DNA of 64,000 nucleotides from JBFHQE01 sp041592335. Its GTDB lineage: Bacteria > Pseudomonadota > Gammaproteobacteria > Thiohalobacterales > Thiohalobacteraceae. Positions within the stretch are counted from its first letter, which is position 1. Every line of letters starts with the position of its first letter. The position numbers were made by a program, and so were the translations under genes. The notes beneath the pieces were generated by a model, which saw only the letters and a program-made list of their open reading frames with translations, did no database searches and was not told the origin of the DNA. Positions 1 through 7,291 of this stretch are shown here, in pieces. The stretch lies in the NCBI GenBank assembly GCA_041592335.1, contig JBFHQE010000011.1:1-64000 (forward strand), given 5' to 3'.

Positions 1-18
1 AGGAGAAATAGTAAACAT

Positions 19-44
19 GGATCCCCGCCTTCGCGGGGATGACA
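19..44. repeat. REP-like GC hairpin, single copy
   Basis: A short perfect hairpin: GGATCCCCGC, a four-base loop, then GCGGGGAT followed by GAC. It lies just past the dnaX stop codon. Close relatives occur at 33781-33847 and 46971-46995, sharing the GGA-CCCGC...GCGGG-TGAC layout. No T-run follows on either strand, so it is a dispersed REP-like repeat rather than a clear Rho-independent terminator, although it could protect the 3' end of the dnaX message. Confidence 0.75.
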
Positions 45-54
45 ACATGTTGAA

Positions 55-1635
55 TTAGTTTAAAGGTTTAATCGACCCTTCCTGCACCCGGGCATCGAAA
101 ATCTCTTCAAAGGCATGCAGGGTTTCATCGCTGGCAATCGCCTGCTCGGCCGCCGACTGGCGCGCCTGTGTCTCGCGCGCCAGCTGTTGCGCGGGAGTTT
201 CAACGTCGCCCTTTCCAGCCGACTCGGTATCGATTACCAACGTGCCGGGATAACCTGCCTGTTGCAAAGCCTGCTGCAACTTGTCCTGCAGGCCCGGGCT
301 CAGCAATTGGCCGTGCGCCGGGTCCAGTTGTAACAGTGTTTTATCCGGCGATTGCGACACCAGGCTGCAATTCACCGCCAGCTGCCGAACCATGCCTTTC
401 AGGCGCATGGCATCAATCATCGCACCCCAACCATCGACTGCTGGAGTAACAGTGGGGGTTGCTGGCGCGGATTCAACTGCGGCGGGCGCCCCGGATGTTG
501 CCGGACGGGCAACGGAGGCGGGTCCTCGCGAGGCGGGCAGCTCCGCCGCCGCGCCCGGCTGGAACGCGAGCATGCGCAGCAGCACCATCTCGAAGCCACC
601 GCGTGGATCGGGCGCCAGGTGCAGATCACGTCGTCCGATCAGGCCAATCTGGTAAAAGAGTTGCACGTCTTCACGCGCCAGTTGATTTGCCAGTTCCAGC
701 ACCACCTCACGATCGCCTTCACTGTCATCGATGGCGTCCGGTACTGCCTGCGCTACCGCAATCCGCTGTAGCAGAGACAGCAGTTCGGCCAGCATGGCGG
801 CAAAGTCCGGCGACTGTTCCGCGGCCTGATCGATGCATTGCAGTATCGCCGCGGCATCCTGGCTTGCCAGCGAGCGCACCAGCTCCACCACCTGGCCACG
901 CTCAATGGTGCCCAGCATGGCGCGCACTTCGTCTTCCTTGATATCGCCCGCGCCGAAGGCAATCGCCTGGTCCAGCAGGCTTAGCGCATCACGCATGCTG
1001 CCATCCGCCGCCCGGGCCAGTTCACGAATAGCAGGTGTTTCAAACTGGATGGATTCGCGTCCCAGCACATCGATCAAATGATCATTGATCAGGTTGGGCG
1101 CAAGACGTTTCAGGTTGAACTGCAGGCAACGCGACAGGATGGTGACCGGCAGTTTTTGCGGATCGGTGGTCGCCAGCAGGAACTTCACATGCGGCGGCGG
1201 CTCTTCCAGCGTTTTCAGCAGCGCATTGAAGCTGTGATTGGAGAACATGTGTACCTCGTCAATGAGGTACACCTTGTAACGGCCACGGGTCGGCGCGTAC
1301 TGTACGTTTTCCAGCAGCTCGCGGGTTTCATCGACCTTGGTGCGCGAGGCCGCATCCACTTCGATCAGGTCGACAAAGCGGCCTTCATCGATCTCGGTGC
1401 AGGCGGAACACTGACCACAGGGTTTGGAACCGACGCCCTGCTCGCAGTTAAGCGACTTGGCAAAGATACGCGCGATCGTGGTCTTGCCGACACCACGGGT
1501 TCCCGTGAACAGGTAGGCATGATGCAGGCGTTCGTTATCCAGCGCGTTGACCAGTGCCCGCAGGACGTGCTCCTGCCCGACCATTTCGTGGAAACTGCGA
1601 GGGCGCCATTTACGCGCGAGAACCTGGTAACTCAT
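55..1635 (-). CDS. dnaX: DNA polymerase III subunit tau/gamma
   Basis: Clamp-loader ATPase of the replicative DNA polymerase, 526 residues from the chosen start. The N-terminus MSYQVLARKWRPRSF is the family's classic opening. Walker A GTRGVGKTT is at residues 45-53. The zinc module uses Cys64, Cys73, Cys76 and Cys79. The Walker B block reads LIDEVHMFS and the sensor region has LLATTDPQKLPVTILSRC. A Pro/Ala-rich linker near residue 365-400 leads to a C-terminal tau domain shorter than in E. coli (643 residues). The frame stays open 26 codons upstream, but that would run into the SRP RNA gene, so the internal ATG at 1633-1635 is preferred. I saw no A-AAA-AAG slippery run, so a frameshifted gamma form is not supported. 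The usual partners ebfC-recR would lie beyond the window edge. Confidence 0.97.
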   Translation of the reverse strand: MSYQVLARKWRPRSFHEMVGQEHVLRALVNALDNERLHHAYLFTGTRGVGKTTIARIFAKSLNCEQGVGSKPCGQCSACTEIDEGRFVDLIEVDAASRTKVDETRELLENVQYAPTRGRYKVYLIDEVHMFSNHSFNALLKTLEEPPPHVKFLLATTDPQKLPVTILSRCLQFNLKRLAPNLINDHLIDVLGRESIQFETPAIRELARAADGSMRDALSLLDQAIAFGAGDIKEDEVRAMLGTIERGQVVELVRSLASQDAAAILQCIDQAAEQSPDFAAMLAELLSLLQRIAVAQAVPDAIDDSEGDREVVLELANQLAREDVQLFYQIGLIGRRDLHLAPDPRGGFEMVLLRMLAFQPGAAAELPASRGPASVARPATSGAPAAVESAPATPTVTPAVDGWGAMIDAMRLKGMVRQLAVNCSLVSQSPDKTLLQLDPAHGQLLSPGLQDKLQQALQQAGYPGTLVIDTESAGKGDVETPAQQLARETQARQSAAEQAIASDETLHAFEEIFDARVQEGSIKPLN

Positions 1636-1694
1636 TTGATCAAGGCTGTGTAGGATCGTCTGTTTATATAATGTGTGGCCGTGAGAATTAGGGT

Positions 1695-1805
1695 GGCGAC
1701 TTGCACCAGCCACACTCCGGCGCCCGAGTCCACTGCTGCCGCTGCTCCCTTCCGGGCCTGACGGGGTTCACAGCTTATCGTCGCGGAGGGACCGGCACAA
1801 GCCAC
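1695..1805 (-). ncRNA. ffs: 4.5S signal recognition particle RNA
   Basis: On the minus strand the conserved domain IV core is readable: GTCAGGCCCGGAAGGGAGCA, the asymmetric and symmetric loop signature bound by Ffh. Flanking arms (GGTGGC at 1801-1806 and GCCACC at 1692-1697, minus-strand sense) pair to close the long hairpin. The RNA forms the SRP with Ffh and targets membrane proteins to FtsY and SecYEG. The location directly upstream of dnaX matches the ffs-dnaX order known in pseudomonads and relatives. Exact ends are uncertain by several bases. Confidence 0.93.
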
Positions 1806-1898
1806 CATAGATGCCTCCCGAGTCGGAGGAGCGGCAAGGCTACCTGATATTTCAAGGGCTTGCAAACAGCTTTTCACTTTCAATAAGTTATGGAATAG

Positions 1899-1928
1899 AG
1901 AAAAAGAAAAACCGCCGAAACGGCGGTT
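1899..1928 (-). terminator. Rho-independent terminator after tRNA-Ser
   Basis: Minus strand: AACCGCCG-TTT-CGGCGGTT followed by TTTCTTTTTC. A GC-rich stem of eight pairs with a three-base loop and a T-tract 15 bases past the tRNA 3' end. It ends the tRNA-Ser transcript before the SRP RNA gene, which must therefore have its own promoter. Confidence 0.88.
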
Positions 1929-1943
1929 GCTTGATACGGGATC

Positions 1944-2034
1944 TGGCGGAGAAGAAGGGATTCGAACCCTTGATACGCTATTAACGTATACACACTTTCC
2001 AGGCGTGCTCCTTCAACCACTCGGACACTTCTCC
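1944..2034 (-). tRNA. tRNA-Ser (GGA anticodon)
   Basis: A 91-base class II tRNA on the minus strand. The acceptor GGAGAAG pairs with CTTCTCC, followed by G and an encoded CCA. The anticodon loop CTGGAAAG carries GGA, reading UCC and UCU. The long variable arm typical of tRNA-Ser is visible, with a standard GGTTCGAATCC T-arm. A weak -35-like TTGACG lies at 2075-2080, with no convincing -10 at the right distance. Confidence 0.96.
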
Positions 2035-2378
2035 TGATATTTTTTCAACCGCGCATCACAGGAAAATGAAGGGGCGTCAAAAACGAAGCGCGTAGACTAA
2101 ACTAGATGGGGACAGCATGCAATAAATCAGAAACCGTCTGATATCCAGTGTCGAATGTACTCTCCCCCTGCACCCTTTCCCCGTTAAACCGGCACGCAAC
2201 AGTCTCCTACCAATTCTCGAAAAAAATCCGTACCCCAAAAGATATACGTTAAATTTCAATAACATTTGCTCATCATGTCTTTTGGGGTAAGCTGCAGGCA
2301 ACTGCAACTCACTAAAACAATGAACCTCAGATTCCGATACCTATCTATAGTGATTATTATCCGGAACCCCGGCATGGC
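2035..2378. other. intergenic region with a perfect 12-bp inverted repeat
   Basis: About 340 bases between tRNA-Ser and mltF with no credible gene. Its main structure is a perfect inverted repeat: TACCCCAAAAGA at 2231-2242 and TCTTTTGGGGTA at 2278-2289, with a 35-base AT-rich spacer. It sits about 90 bases upstream of the mltF start. It could be paired operator half-sites or a stem-loop in the mltF leader; the sequence alone does not decide. A TATAGT hexamer near 2347 could be a -10 for mltF but has no good -35. Confidence 0.55.
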
Positions 2379-3776
2379 ATGTTGTACCGACTCTTTATTA
2401 TTCTGCTGATTCCCCTGCTGATTTCCGGCTGTTCCAAACCGGATACCTTGCTAGAGGAAATCAAGGCCAACAACGAGCTGGTGGTTATTACACGCAACAG
2501 CCCGACAACCTATTACCAGGGCGCGCACGGCCCGACCGGTTTTGAATATGAAATGGTGCAGCAGTTTGCCGATTCTCTTGGCGTAAAACTGCGCATCATC
2601 ACCCCGGACAGTTTCAGCGAGATCATCCCCAGCGTGGTGCGAGGTGATGCCCACCTTGCGGCGGCCGGACTCACCATCACCGAGGACAGGAAAAAACTGG
2701 TGCGATTCGGTCCCTCCTACCAGGCCATCACGCCCCAGCTGGTTTATCGCGTGGGCACGCCCAAGCCCAACAGCATGACTGAGCTGGATGGCATCCTCGA
2801 AATTGTTTCCGGCAGCAGCCATGAAGAAACCCTGATACAGCTTACCGAGCAATATCCCGATCTGAACTGGAAGGCGAACGGCACCATGGAAAGCGAAGAA
2901 CTGCTGCACCTGGTCTGGGAGCAGGTCATCGATTACACCATTGCCGACTCGAACGAAATCAAGCTAAACCAGCGCTATTACCCGGAACTGCGCATAGCGT
3001 TCGATGTTTCATCGCCGGAACAGCTGGGCTGGGCATTCCCACATGGCGAGGACAACAGCCTGTTCAACAAGGCGCGTGAATTTTTCAACCGCATTAGCAG
3101 CGATGGCACGCTGGAGCAGCTGATCGACCGTCATTACGGCCATGTCCAGCGCTTCGATTATGTCGGCACCCGCAGATACCTTCGCCATATTCAGCAGCGT
3201 CTGCCGGAGTTCCAGCCGCTCTTCCAGGACGCGGCCGAGAAAGTGGATATTGACTGGCGACTTTTGGCCGCCATTGGTTACCAGGAATCGCATTGGGTAC
3301 CGAATGCGCGCTCCCCTACCGGCGTGCGCGGCATCATGATGCTGACACTGGACACCATGCGTTTCCTTGGGCTGGAAAACCGGCTCGATCCCGAACAGAG
3401 TATTTTCGGCGGGGCACGTTTTGTTGAAATGATGATCAACAAAATACCGGATCGCATACAGGAACCGGACAGAACCTGGATGGCGCTTGCTGCTTACAAC
3501 ATCGGCTACGGCCACCTGGAAGATGCAAGGCGGCTGGCCGAGATGAACGGCGGCAATCCGGATCGCTGGGTGGATGTCAAGAAAGCGCTGCCACTGTTGA
3601 GTCAGAAAAAATGGTATAAGCAGACGCGTTATGGTTATGCACGCGGGCGTGAACCGTTACGCTATGTGTCAAACATTCGCAGTTATTACGATATCCTGCG
3701 CTGGTATACCGAACGCGATCAGGAACCCAACCTGGACCCACCTGAATACCTGGGCAGCGAGTTTTCGGCGTTGTAA
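2379..3776 (+). CDS. mltF: membrane-bound lytic murein transglycosylase F
   Basis: Cleaves the MurNAc-GlcNAc bond of peptidoglycan to give 1,6-anhydro ends, from the outer membrane. The 465-residue protein starts with a lipoprotein signal whose lipobox LISGC puts the lipid on Cys18. Residues about 30-255 are a family 3 solute-binding-protein-like domain (the regulatory half of MltF), containing the typical GLTITEDRKKLVRFGPSY block. Residues about 275-440 form the SLT lysozyme-like domain with catalytic Glu303 in GYQESHW and the AAYNIGYGH segment. E. coli MltF is slightly longer (518). The gene is alone on the plus strand; the purL neighbour seen in many relatives is absent here. A structured repeat follows the stop codon. 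Confidence 0.95.
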   Translation: MLYRLFIILLIPLLISGCSKPDTLLEEIKANNELVVITRNSPTTYYQGAHGPTGFEYEMVQQFADSLGVKLRIITPDSFSEIIPSVVRGDAHLAAAGLTITEDRKKLVRFGPSYQAITPQLVYRVGTPKPNSMTELDGILEIVSGSSHEETLIQLTEQYPDLNWKANGTMESEELLHLVWEQVIDYTIADSNEIKLNQRYYPELRIAFDVSSPEQLGWAFPHGEDNSLFNKAREFFNRISSDGTLEQLIDRHYGHVQRFDYVGTRRYLRHIQQRLPEFQPLFQDAAEKVDIDWRLLAAIGYQESHWVPNARSPTGVRGIMMLTLDTMRFLGLENRLDPEQSIFGGARFVEMMINKIPDRIQEPDRTWMALAAYNIGYGHLEDARRLAEMNGGNPDRWVDVKKALPLLSQKKWYKQTRYGYARGREPLRYVSNIRSYYDILRWYTERDQEPNLDPPEYLGSEFSAL

Positions 3777-3799
3777 GCCGACACTGTGGGTCACCGAAG

Positions 3800-3875
3800 C
3801 AAATCAGATTGGGGTGTTTTTTTGAACGACTCGAAGGATTTTGGAGTGAGAAAAAACTAACCCAAGATTGATTTG
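3800..3875. repeat. long-hairpin repeat, copy A (between convergent genes)
   Basis: A 76-bp imperfect palindrome between mltF (plus) and tadA (minus). Outer arms CAAATCA (3800-3806) and TGATTTG (3869-3875) pair, then TTGGG with CCCAA, then GTTTTTT with AAAAAAC, closing around a centre with CGACTC and GGAGTGAG. A related copy lies at 26006-26078, also between convergent genes. The outer arms differ between copies but keep pairing. The T-run is inside the 5' arm, so this is not a textbook terminator on the plus strand. Confidence 0.8.
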
Positions 3876-3887
3876 CCATGCAGAGAA

Positions 3888-4337
3888 TTAACGCCTACTC
3901 CGAAAAAAATCCTGTAACAGCGCACTGCACTCCGCCTCCAGCACGCCACCTTCAACCTCGACCCGGTGATTCAGCCAGGGTAGATTGAAGCCATCAAACT
4001 GGCTGCCCGCCACCCCGCGACGCGTATCGTAAGCACCGAACACCAAGCGCCCGACCCGCGCATGAACCATGGCGCCACAACACATGATGCAGGGCTCCAG
4101 CGTGACGTACAGCGTGGTATCGAGCATGCGATAGTTTTCCAACACCTCGCCCGCCGCGCGCAAAGCCACAATCTCCGCATGCGCGGAAGGATCGTGCGAG
4201 AGAATCGGCTGGTTATAACCGGCCGCGATGAGTTGGTTATCCCTGACCAGTACGGCACCGACCGGCACCTCACCCTGCTCGGCGGCCAGTCGCGCCTGGG
4301 CGACAGCCTGTTGCATCCAGTAGTTGTCGTTATTCAT
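3888..4337 (-). CDS. tadA: tRNA(adenine34) deaminase
   Basis: Zinc deaminase that converts wobble A34 to inosine in tRNA-Arg(ACG), allowing one tRNA to read three codons. The chosen ATG (4335-4337) gives 149 residues, in line with the family; the frame extends 27 codons upstream but that part resembles nothing in TadA. Zinc and catalytic residues are visible: His53-Ala-Glu55 (HAEIVAL) and Cys83/Cys86 in PCIMCCGAM. MVHARVGRLVFGAYD is also typical. Upstream is a GGAGAAAA stretch about 14 bases from the ATG, a rather distant ribosome site. It converges on mltF across the long-hairpin repeat. Confidence 0.95.
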   Translation of the reverse strand: MNNDNYWMQQAVAQARLAAEQGEVPVGAVLVRDNQLIAAGYNQPILSHDPSAHAEIVALRAAGEVLENYRMLDTTLYVTLEPCIMCCGAMVHARVGRLVFGAYDTRRGVAGSQFDGFNLPWLNHRVEVEGGVLEAECSALLQDFFRSRR

Positions 4338-4650
4338 TCCGGTACAGTTTTTCTCCGCAGTAATCCAGCCATGGAATATGGCTTCCGTGTTGATGGCGAT
4401 GTCATTGCAGCATGACATAGTGCGTCAAACCGATAATATTATGCGGCTTCAATTGTAAATTTTTTGCATATATTCTGATTATTTATTTAACGGCTTGAAA
4501 AATAATATTTTGCCATTGTCTGCCAATTATCGTAAACCTCTGCCACCCAGCGACACATTGACTAATATCTGCACAGGAAATGCGCAACTGACATTTGATA
4601 GCAGTGAACATAGCTAACACAAGCACATCAGACAGGAATGGAGTATCAGG
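4338..4650. other. AT-rich divergent intergenic region
   Basis: A stretch clearly richer in A+T than its surroundings, between divergent tadA and the HD-GYP regulator gene. It should hold promoters for both. For tadA, TTTACA followed 15 bases on by TATTAT (minus strand, about 4429-4455) is the best candidate but the spacing is short. No convincing pair was found for the plus-strand gene. No small gene with a good ribosome site was seen. Confidence 0.4.
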
Positions 4651-5814
4651 ATGAAGTCAGTCTTATTGCCAGAATTAATTGGCGATGACGATAGCCAGGA
4701 ACCCATTCAGGTTCTGGTAGTAGATGATGACAATATGCAACGTCAGCTGGAAAGAGACATTCTCTCCAGCAATGACATTGTTGTAACAGAGGCTTCCAAT
4801 GGGAATGAAGCACTGGAACTTATCAGGCACCACGAGTTCGATGTTGCCTTGATTGACAAGCGCATGCCCGGCATGGACGGCAGCGAAATTGTCTGGCGGA
4901 TACGCAATGAACTCGGCATCCCTTTTTTACCCATTCTTATGGTAAGTGGAAGCCATTCCATGGATGACATGTCCCGCTGCCTTAGCCTTGGCGCCAATGA
5001 TTATATTCGCAAGCCCTATAGTGGCGCTGAACTTATTGCACGGGTCCAGTCAGCTGCAAATTCAAAGCGGCTGACGGATCAACTCGATTCAGCTGAATCA
5101 CTGTTATTCGCCTTGGCCAGAATGGTCGAGGCAAAAGACGAGGGAACAGGCGACCATTGTAATCGTCTTGCCCATATGGCTGTCGCCTTCGGCAAGGAAC
5201 TGGGACTCGCGGAAAGTGATTTACTGGCATTGCGTCGCGGCGGCGTCTTGCACGATATCGGTAAACTGGCAATCCCGGATAGCATTCTAATAAAGAAAGA
5301 CACGCTCGATAAAGATGAATGGGATCTGATGCGACAGCATACTGTAATCGGCGTTAAACTTTGTCAAAACCTGCGTAGCATGTCGAAAGTGTTACCCATC
5401 ATTCTTTATCATCATGAGCGCTGGGACGGCACGGGTTACCCGCATGGTTTAATGGGTGAGGAAACGCCCTACCTCGCCAGAGTCTTCCAGTTTGTGGATA
5501 TATATGACGCCCTGGTGTCTAAGCGCCCCTACAAGGAACCATTCCCGCACGAGCAGGTGATCAGCATTCTGGAAGATGAGATCGCGAACGGCTGGCGCGA
5601 CCCTGAACTGGGCGCAGCCTTCCTTGACATGTTACGCCACAGCACCCATTTACTGCAGGTGCCTGAAGATGAACAAACTGACCTTGGCGACGAGATTTTT
5701 TCAACTATCGTCAATGCTGGCCTGACAACTCAAATGCAGCAGGGTTCATGGCAGCCTTTTCTCGCGGCGGAAGGTGGCAATCGGATCAAAAATAAAGCCG
5801 GAGGAAGGATATAG
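4651..5814 (+). CDS. response regulator with HD-GYP phosphodiesterase domain (RpfG type)
   Basis: Predicted to break down cyclic di-GMP under phosphorelay control. Residues about 18-135 are a receiver domain with acidic pocket Asp25-Asp26-Asp27, phosphoacceptor Asp69 (VALIDKRMPGMDG) and Lys121. Residues about 150-350 are an HD-GYP domain with His201-Asp202 (LHDIGK) and the diagnostic HHERWDGTGYP at 254-264, so all key metal and GYP residues are present. Length (387) fits the RpfG/PdeR class. No histidine kinase is adjacent, so the partner must be elsewhere. The 3' end overlaps the tail of the convergent MFS gene by 69 bases. Confidence 0.93.
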   Translation: MKSVLLPELIGDDDSQEPIQVLVVDDDNMQRQLERDILSSNDIVVTEASNGNEALELIRHHEFDVALIDKRMPGMDGSEIVWRIRNELGIPFLPILMVSGSHSMDDMSRCLSLGANDYIRKPYSGAELIARVQSAANSKRLTDQLDSAESLLFALARMVEAKDEGTGDHCNRLAHMAVAFGKELGLAESDLLALRRGGVLHDIGKLAIPDSILIKKDTLDKDEWDLMRQHTVIGVKLCQNLRSMSKVLPIILYHHERWDGTGYPHGLMGEETPYLARVFQFVDIYDALVSKRPYKEPFPHEQVISILEDEIANGWRDPELGAAFLDMLRHSTHLLQVPEDEQTDLGDEIFSTIVNAGLTTQMQQGSWQPFLAAEGGNRIKNKAGGRI

Positions 5815-7140
5815 GCGAGTGGCGCGGAAAAATAATCCGCGCGCGGTTAGCGGCCGAACCCGGCGTAATTCCTTGAGACGTGGCAGTGCGACTGCGGCAA
5901 CAGCTAAGCGCATCAGCGATGAAACCAGGAATACACCGAAAAGCGCATAAGTCCAGTGAATTGTAAATCCAAACAGCGTTGTACTCTCTGGCCATACATA
6001 GGCCAGCGCGCCACCCAGCATCGAACCGGTAAACACACCCAGCGCGGTTAACACTGCGTTGACTGCCATATAGGGCGCCATGCGCTTACCGGGCAGGAGT
6101 TCATAGAGATAGTTGCCACAACTCAAGGTGAACCCACCCCAGGCCATACCCGCCAGGCATTGCAGCCCGAGAAAATACCAGAAGTTTTCCGAAAACAGCC
6201 ATAACGCAGGCAGAAAAGGAATAATAGATCCGGTGACAACCAGGATAAGCCGATTACCGAAAGCATCCGCAATCCTGCCCCAGGCCGCCAGCGTTAAAAA
6301 CTGCATAACCACCGATGTTGCCGTAATGGCCGTAAATTGCAGATAACTGAATTCGAGATTACGCAGCATGTGAACGGTGAAAAAAGGCCCGGAGATCGCC
6401 ACCGCGCCCTGCATCGCCGCCACAAACGAGGCGAAGCGCAGGAATGGCGTTCCTTTCAGCTCATTCATCCAGTCGCGCAAGGTCAGCCGACTTCGCTGTT
6501 CGGGTGCATCCTCGCGAGGATCGTACATGCGCCCCAGGTGATAGACCGAAACAAATCGCGCCAGCATTGCCACGGCAAAGATCAGCAGGTAACCCTGCAG
6601 CGTCATATCCGAACCGGTTGCCACATGCAGTACACCACCGGCCGCAAGCAAGGCAATAAAGGACGTCATGGTCGCCAACCGGGAACGGTGCCCAAAATAG
6701 CGGCCACGCCGCCCTTCCGGCACCAGTTCGCCCATCAGGCAACCCCATTGCGGCGAAACCGAATGCGATGCAATGTGATACAGGACCACACATGAAATGA
6801 GCAATGCCACACTCCATTGCGGAAACCATAAGGGCAATATCATCAGCGGTAACCAGACCAGTCCCTGGACGAAAGCGCCGCCGACGATCATGGGTTTGCG
6901 CCAGCGCGCACGCCCCGCACTCAACCAGGCAGAAATCAACTGCATCCAGGAACCGATAAGAGGCGGCAAAGCCGCCAGCAGGGCAATCTCCTGCGTGCTT
7001 GCCCGAAGAAACAACGCAAACGCCGAGAGGTAGGTTTCCCCCGCACCGGTCATGACCGAATAGGCAACCCCGTCACGCACCGAGTGGCGCAACGAGCTTT
7101 CTATTCGCGGGTCACGATGACGATAAAGGAGCATGCGCAA
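5746..7140 (-). CDS. MFS transporter of unknown substrate
   Basis: A 464-residue polytopic inner-membrane protein with about twelve hydrophobic segments, and the central cytoplasmic loop (MYDPREDAPEQRS) that splits the two halves of major facilitator proteins. The N-terminal SLRHSVRDGVAYSVMTGAGETYLSAF region and the loop LVPEGRRGRYFGHRSR resemble a group of uncharacterised bacterial MFS proteins. Nothing in the sequence or neighbours names a substrate. The last 23 codons overlap the convergent HD-GYP gene. This tail is hydrophilic (RREKRLP end) and may be a non-conserved extension. Confidence 0.82.
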   Translation of the reverse strand: MRMLLYRHRDPRIESSLRHSVRDGVAYSVMTGAGETYLSAFALFLRASTQEIALLAALPPLIGSWMQLISAWLSAGRARWRKPMIVGGAFVQGLVWLPLMILPLWFPQWSVALLISCVVLYHIASHSVSPQWGCLMGELVPEGRRGRYFGHRSRLATMTSFIALLAAGGVLHVATGSDMTLQGYLLIFAVAMLARFVSVYHLGRMYDPREDAPEQRSRLTLRDWMNELKGTPFLRFASFVAAMQGAVAISGPFFTVHMLRNLEFSYLQFTAITATSVVMQFLTLAAWGRIADAFGNRLILVVTGSIIPFLPALWLFSENFWYFLGLQCLAGMAWGGFTLSCGNYLYELLPGKRMAPYMAVNAVLTALGVFTGSMLGGALAYVWPESTTLFGFTIHWTYALFGVFLVSSLMRLAVAAVALPRLKELRRVRPLTARGLFFRATRLYPSSGFIFDPIATFRREKRLP

Positions 7141-7232
7141 GCCTCAGGTGAACAATGCCATTCTGGGAAGGGAAATGAAGCTAGCAGGGAAAACAGTGAT
7201 TCGCAATGCGATGGCGAAATAATGTGGGCCAC

Positions 7233-7265
7233 AAAAAAGCCGAGGTCATTTTACCGACCTCGGCC
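7233..7265 (-). terminator. Rho-independent terminator of the VPLPA-CTERM gene
   Basis: Minus strand: GCCGAGGTC, seven-base loop, GACCTCGGC, then TTTTTTGT. A perfect nine-pair GC-rich stem with a six-T run, 27 bases past the stop codon at 7292. Confidence 0.92.
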
Positions 7266-7291
7266 TGATTCAGGGGCAGACTGACAGTTAT

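Noticed and set aside
55..700. Programmed frameshift site in dnaX for a gamma product
   Set aside because: No A-AAA-AAG-type slippery run or adjacent stem-loop was found on the coding strand.
1636..1713. 26-codon N-terminal extension of dnaX
   Set aside because: It would run through the 3' end of the SRP RNA gene and precede the conserved MSYQVLARKWRP start.
2077..2307. 76-codon minus-strand frame between tRNA-Ser and mltF
   Set aside because: It crosses the perfect inverted repeat, lacks a ribosome site and resembles no protein.
4555..4600. TTGACT and TTGATA hexamers upstream of the HD-GYP regulator as -35 boxes
   Set aside because: No acceptable -10 hexamer lies at 16-18 bases from either.
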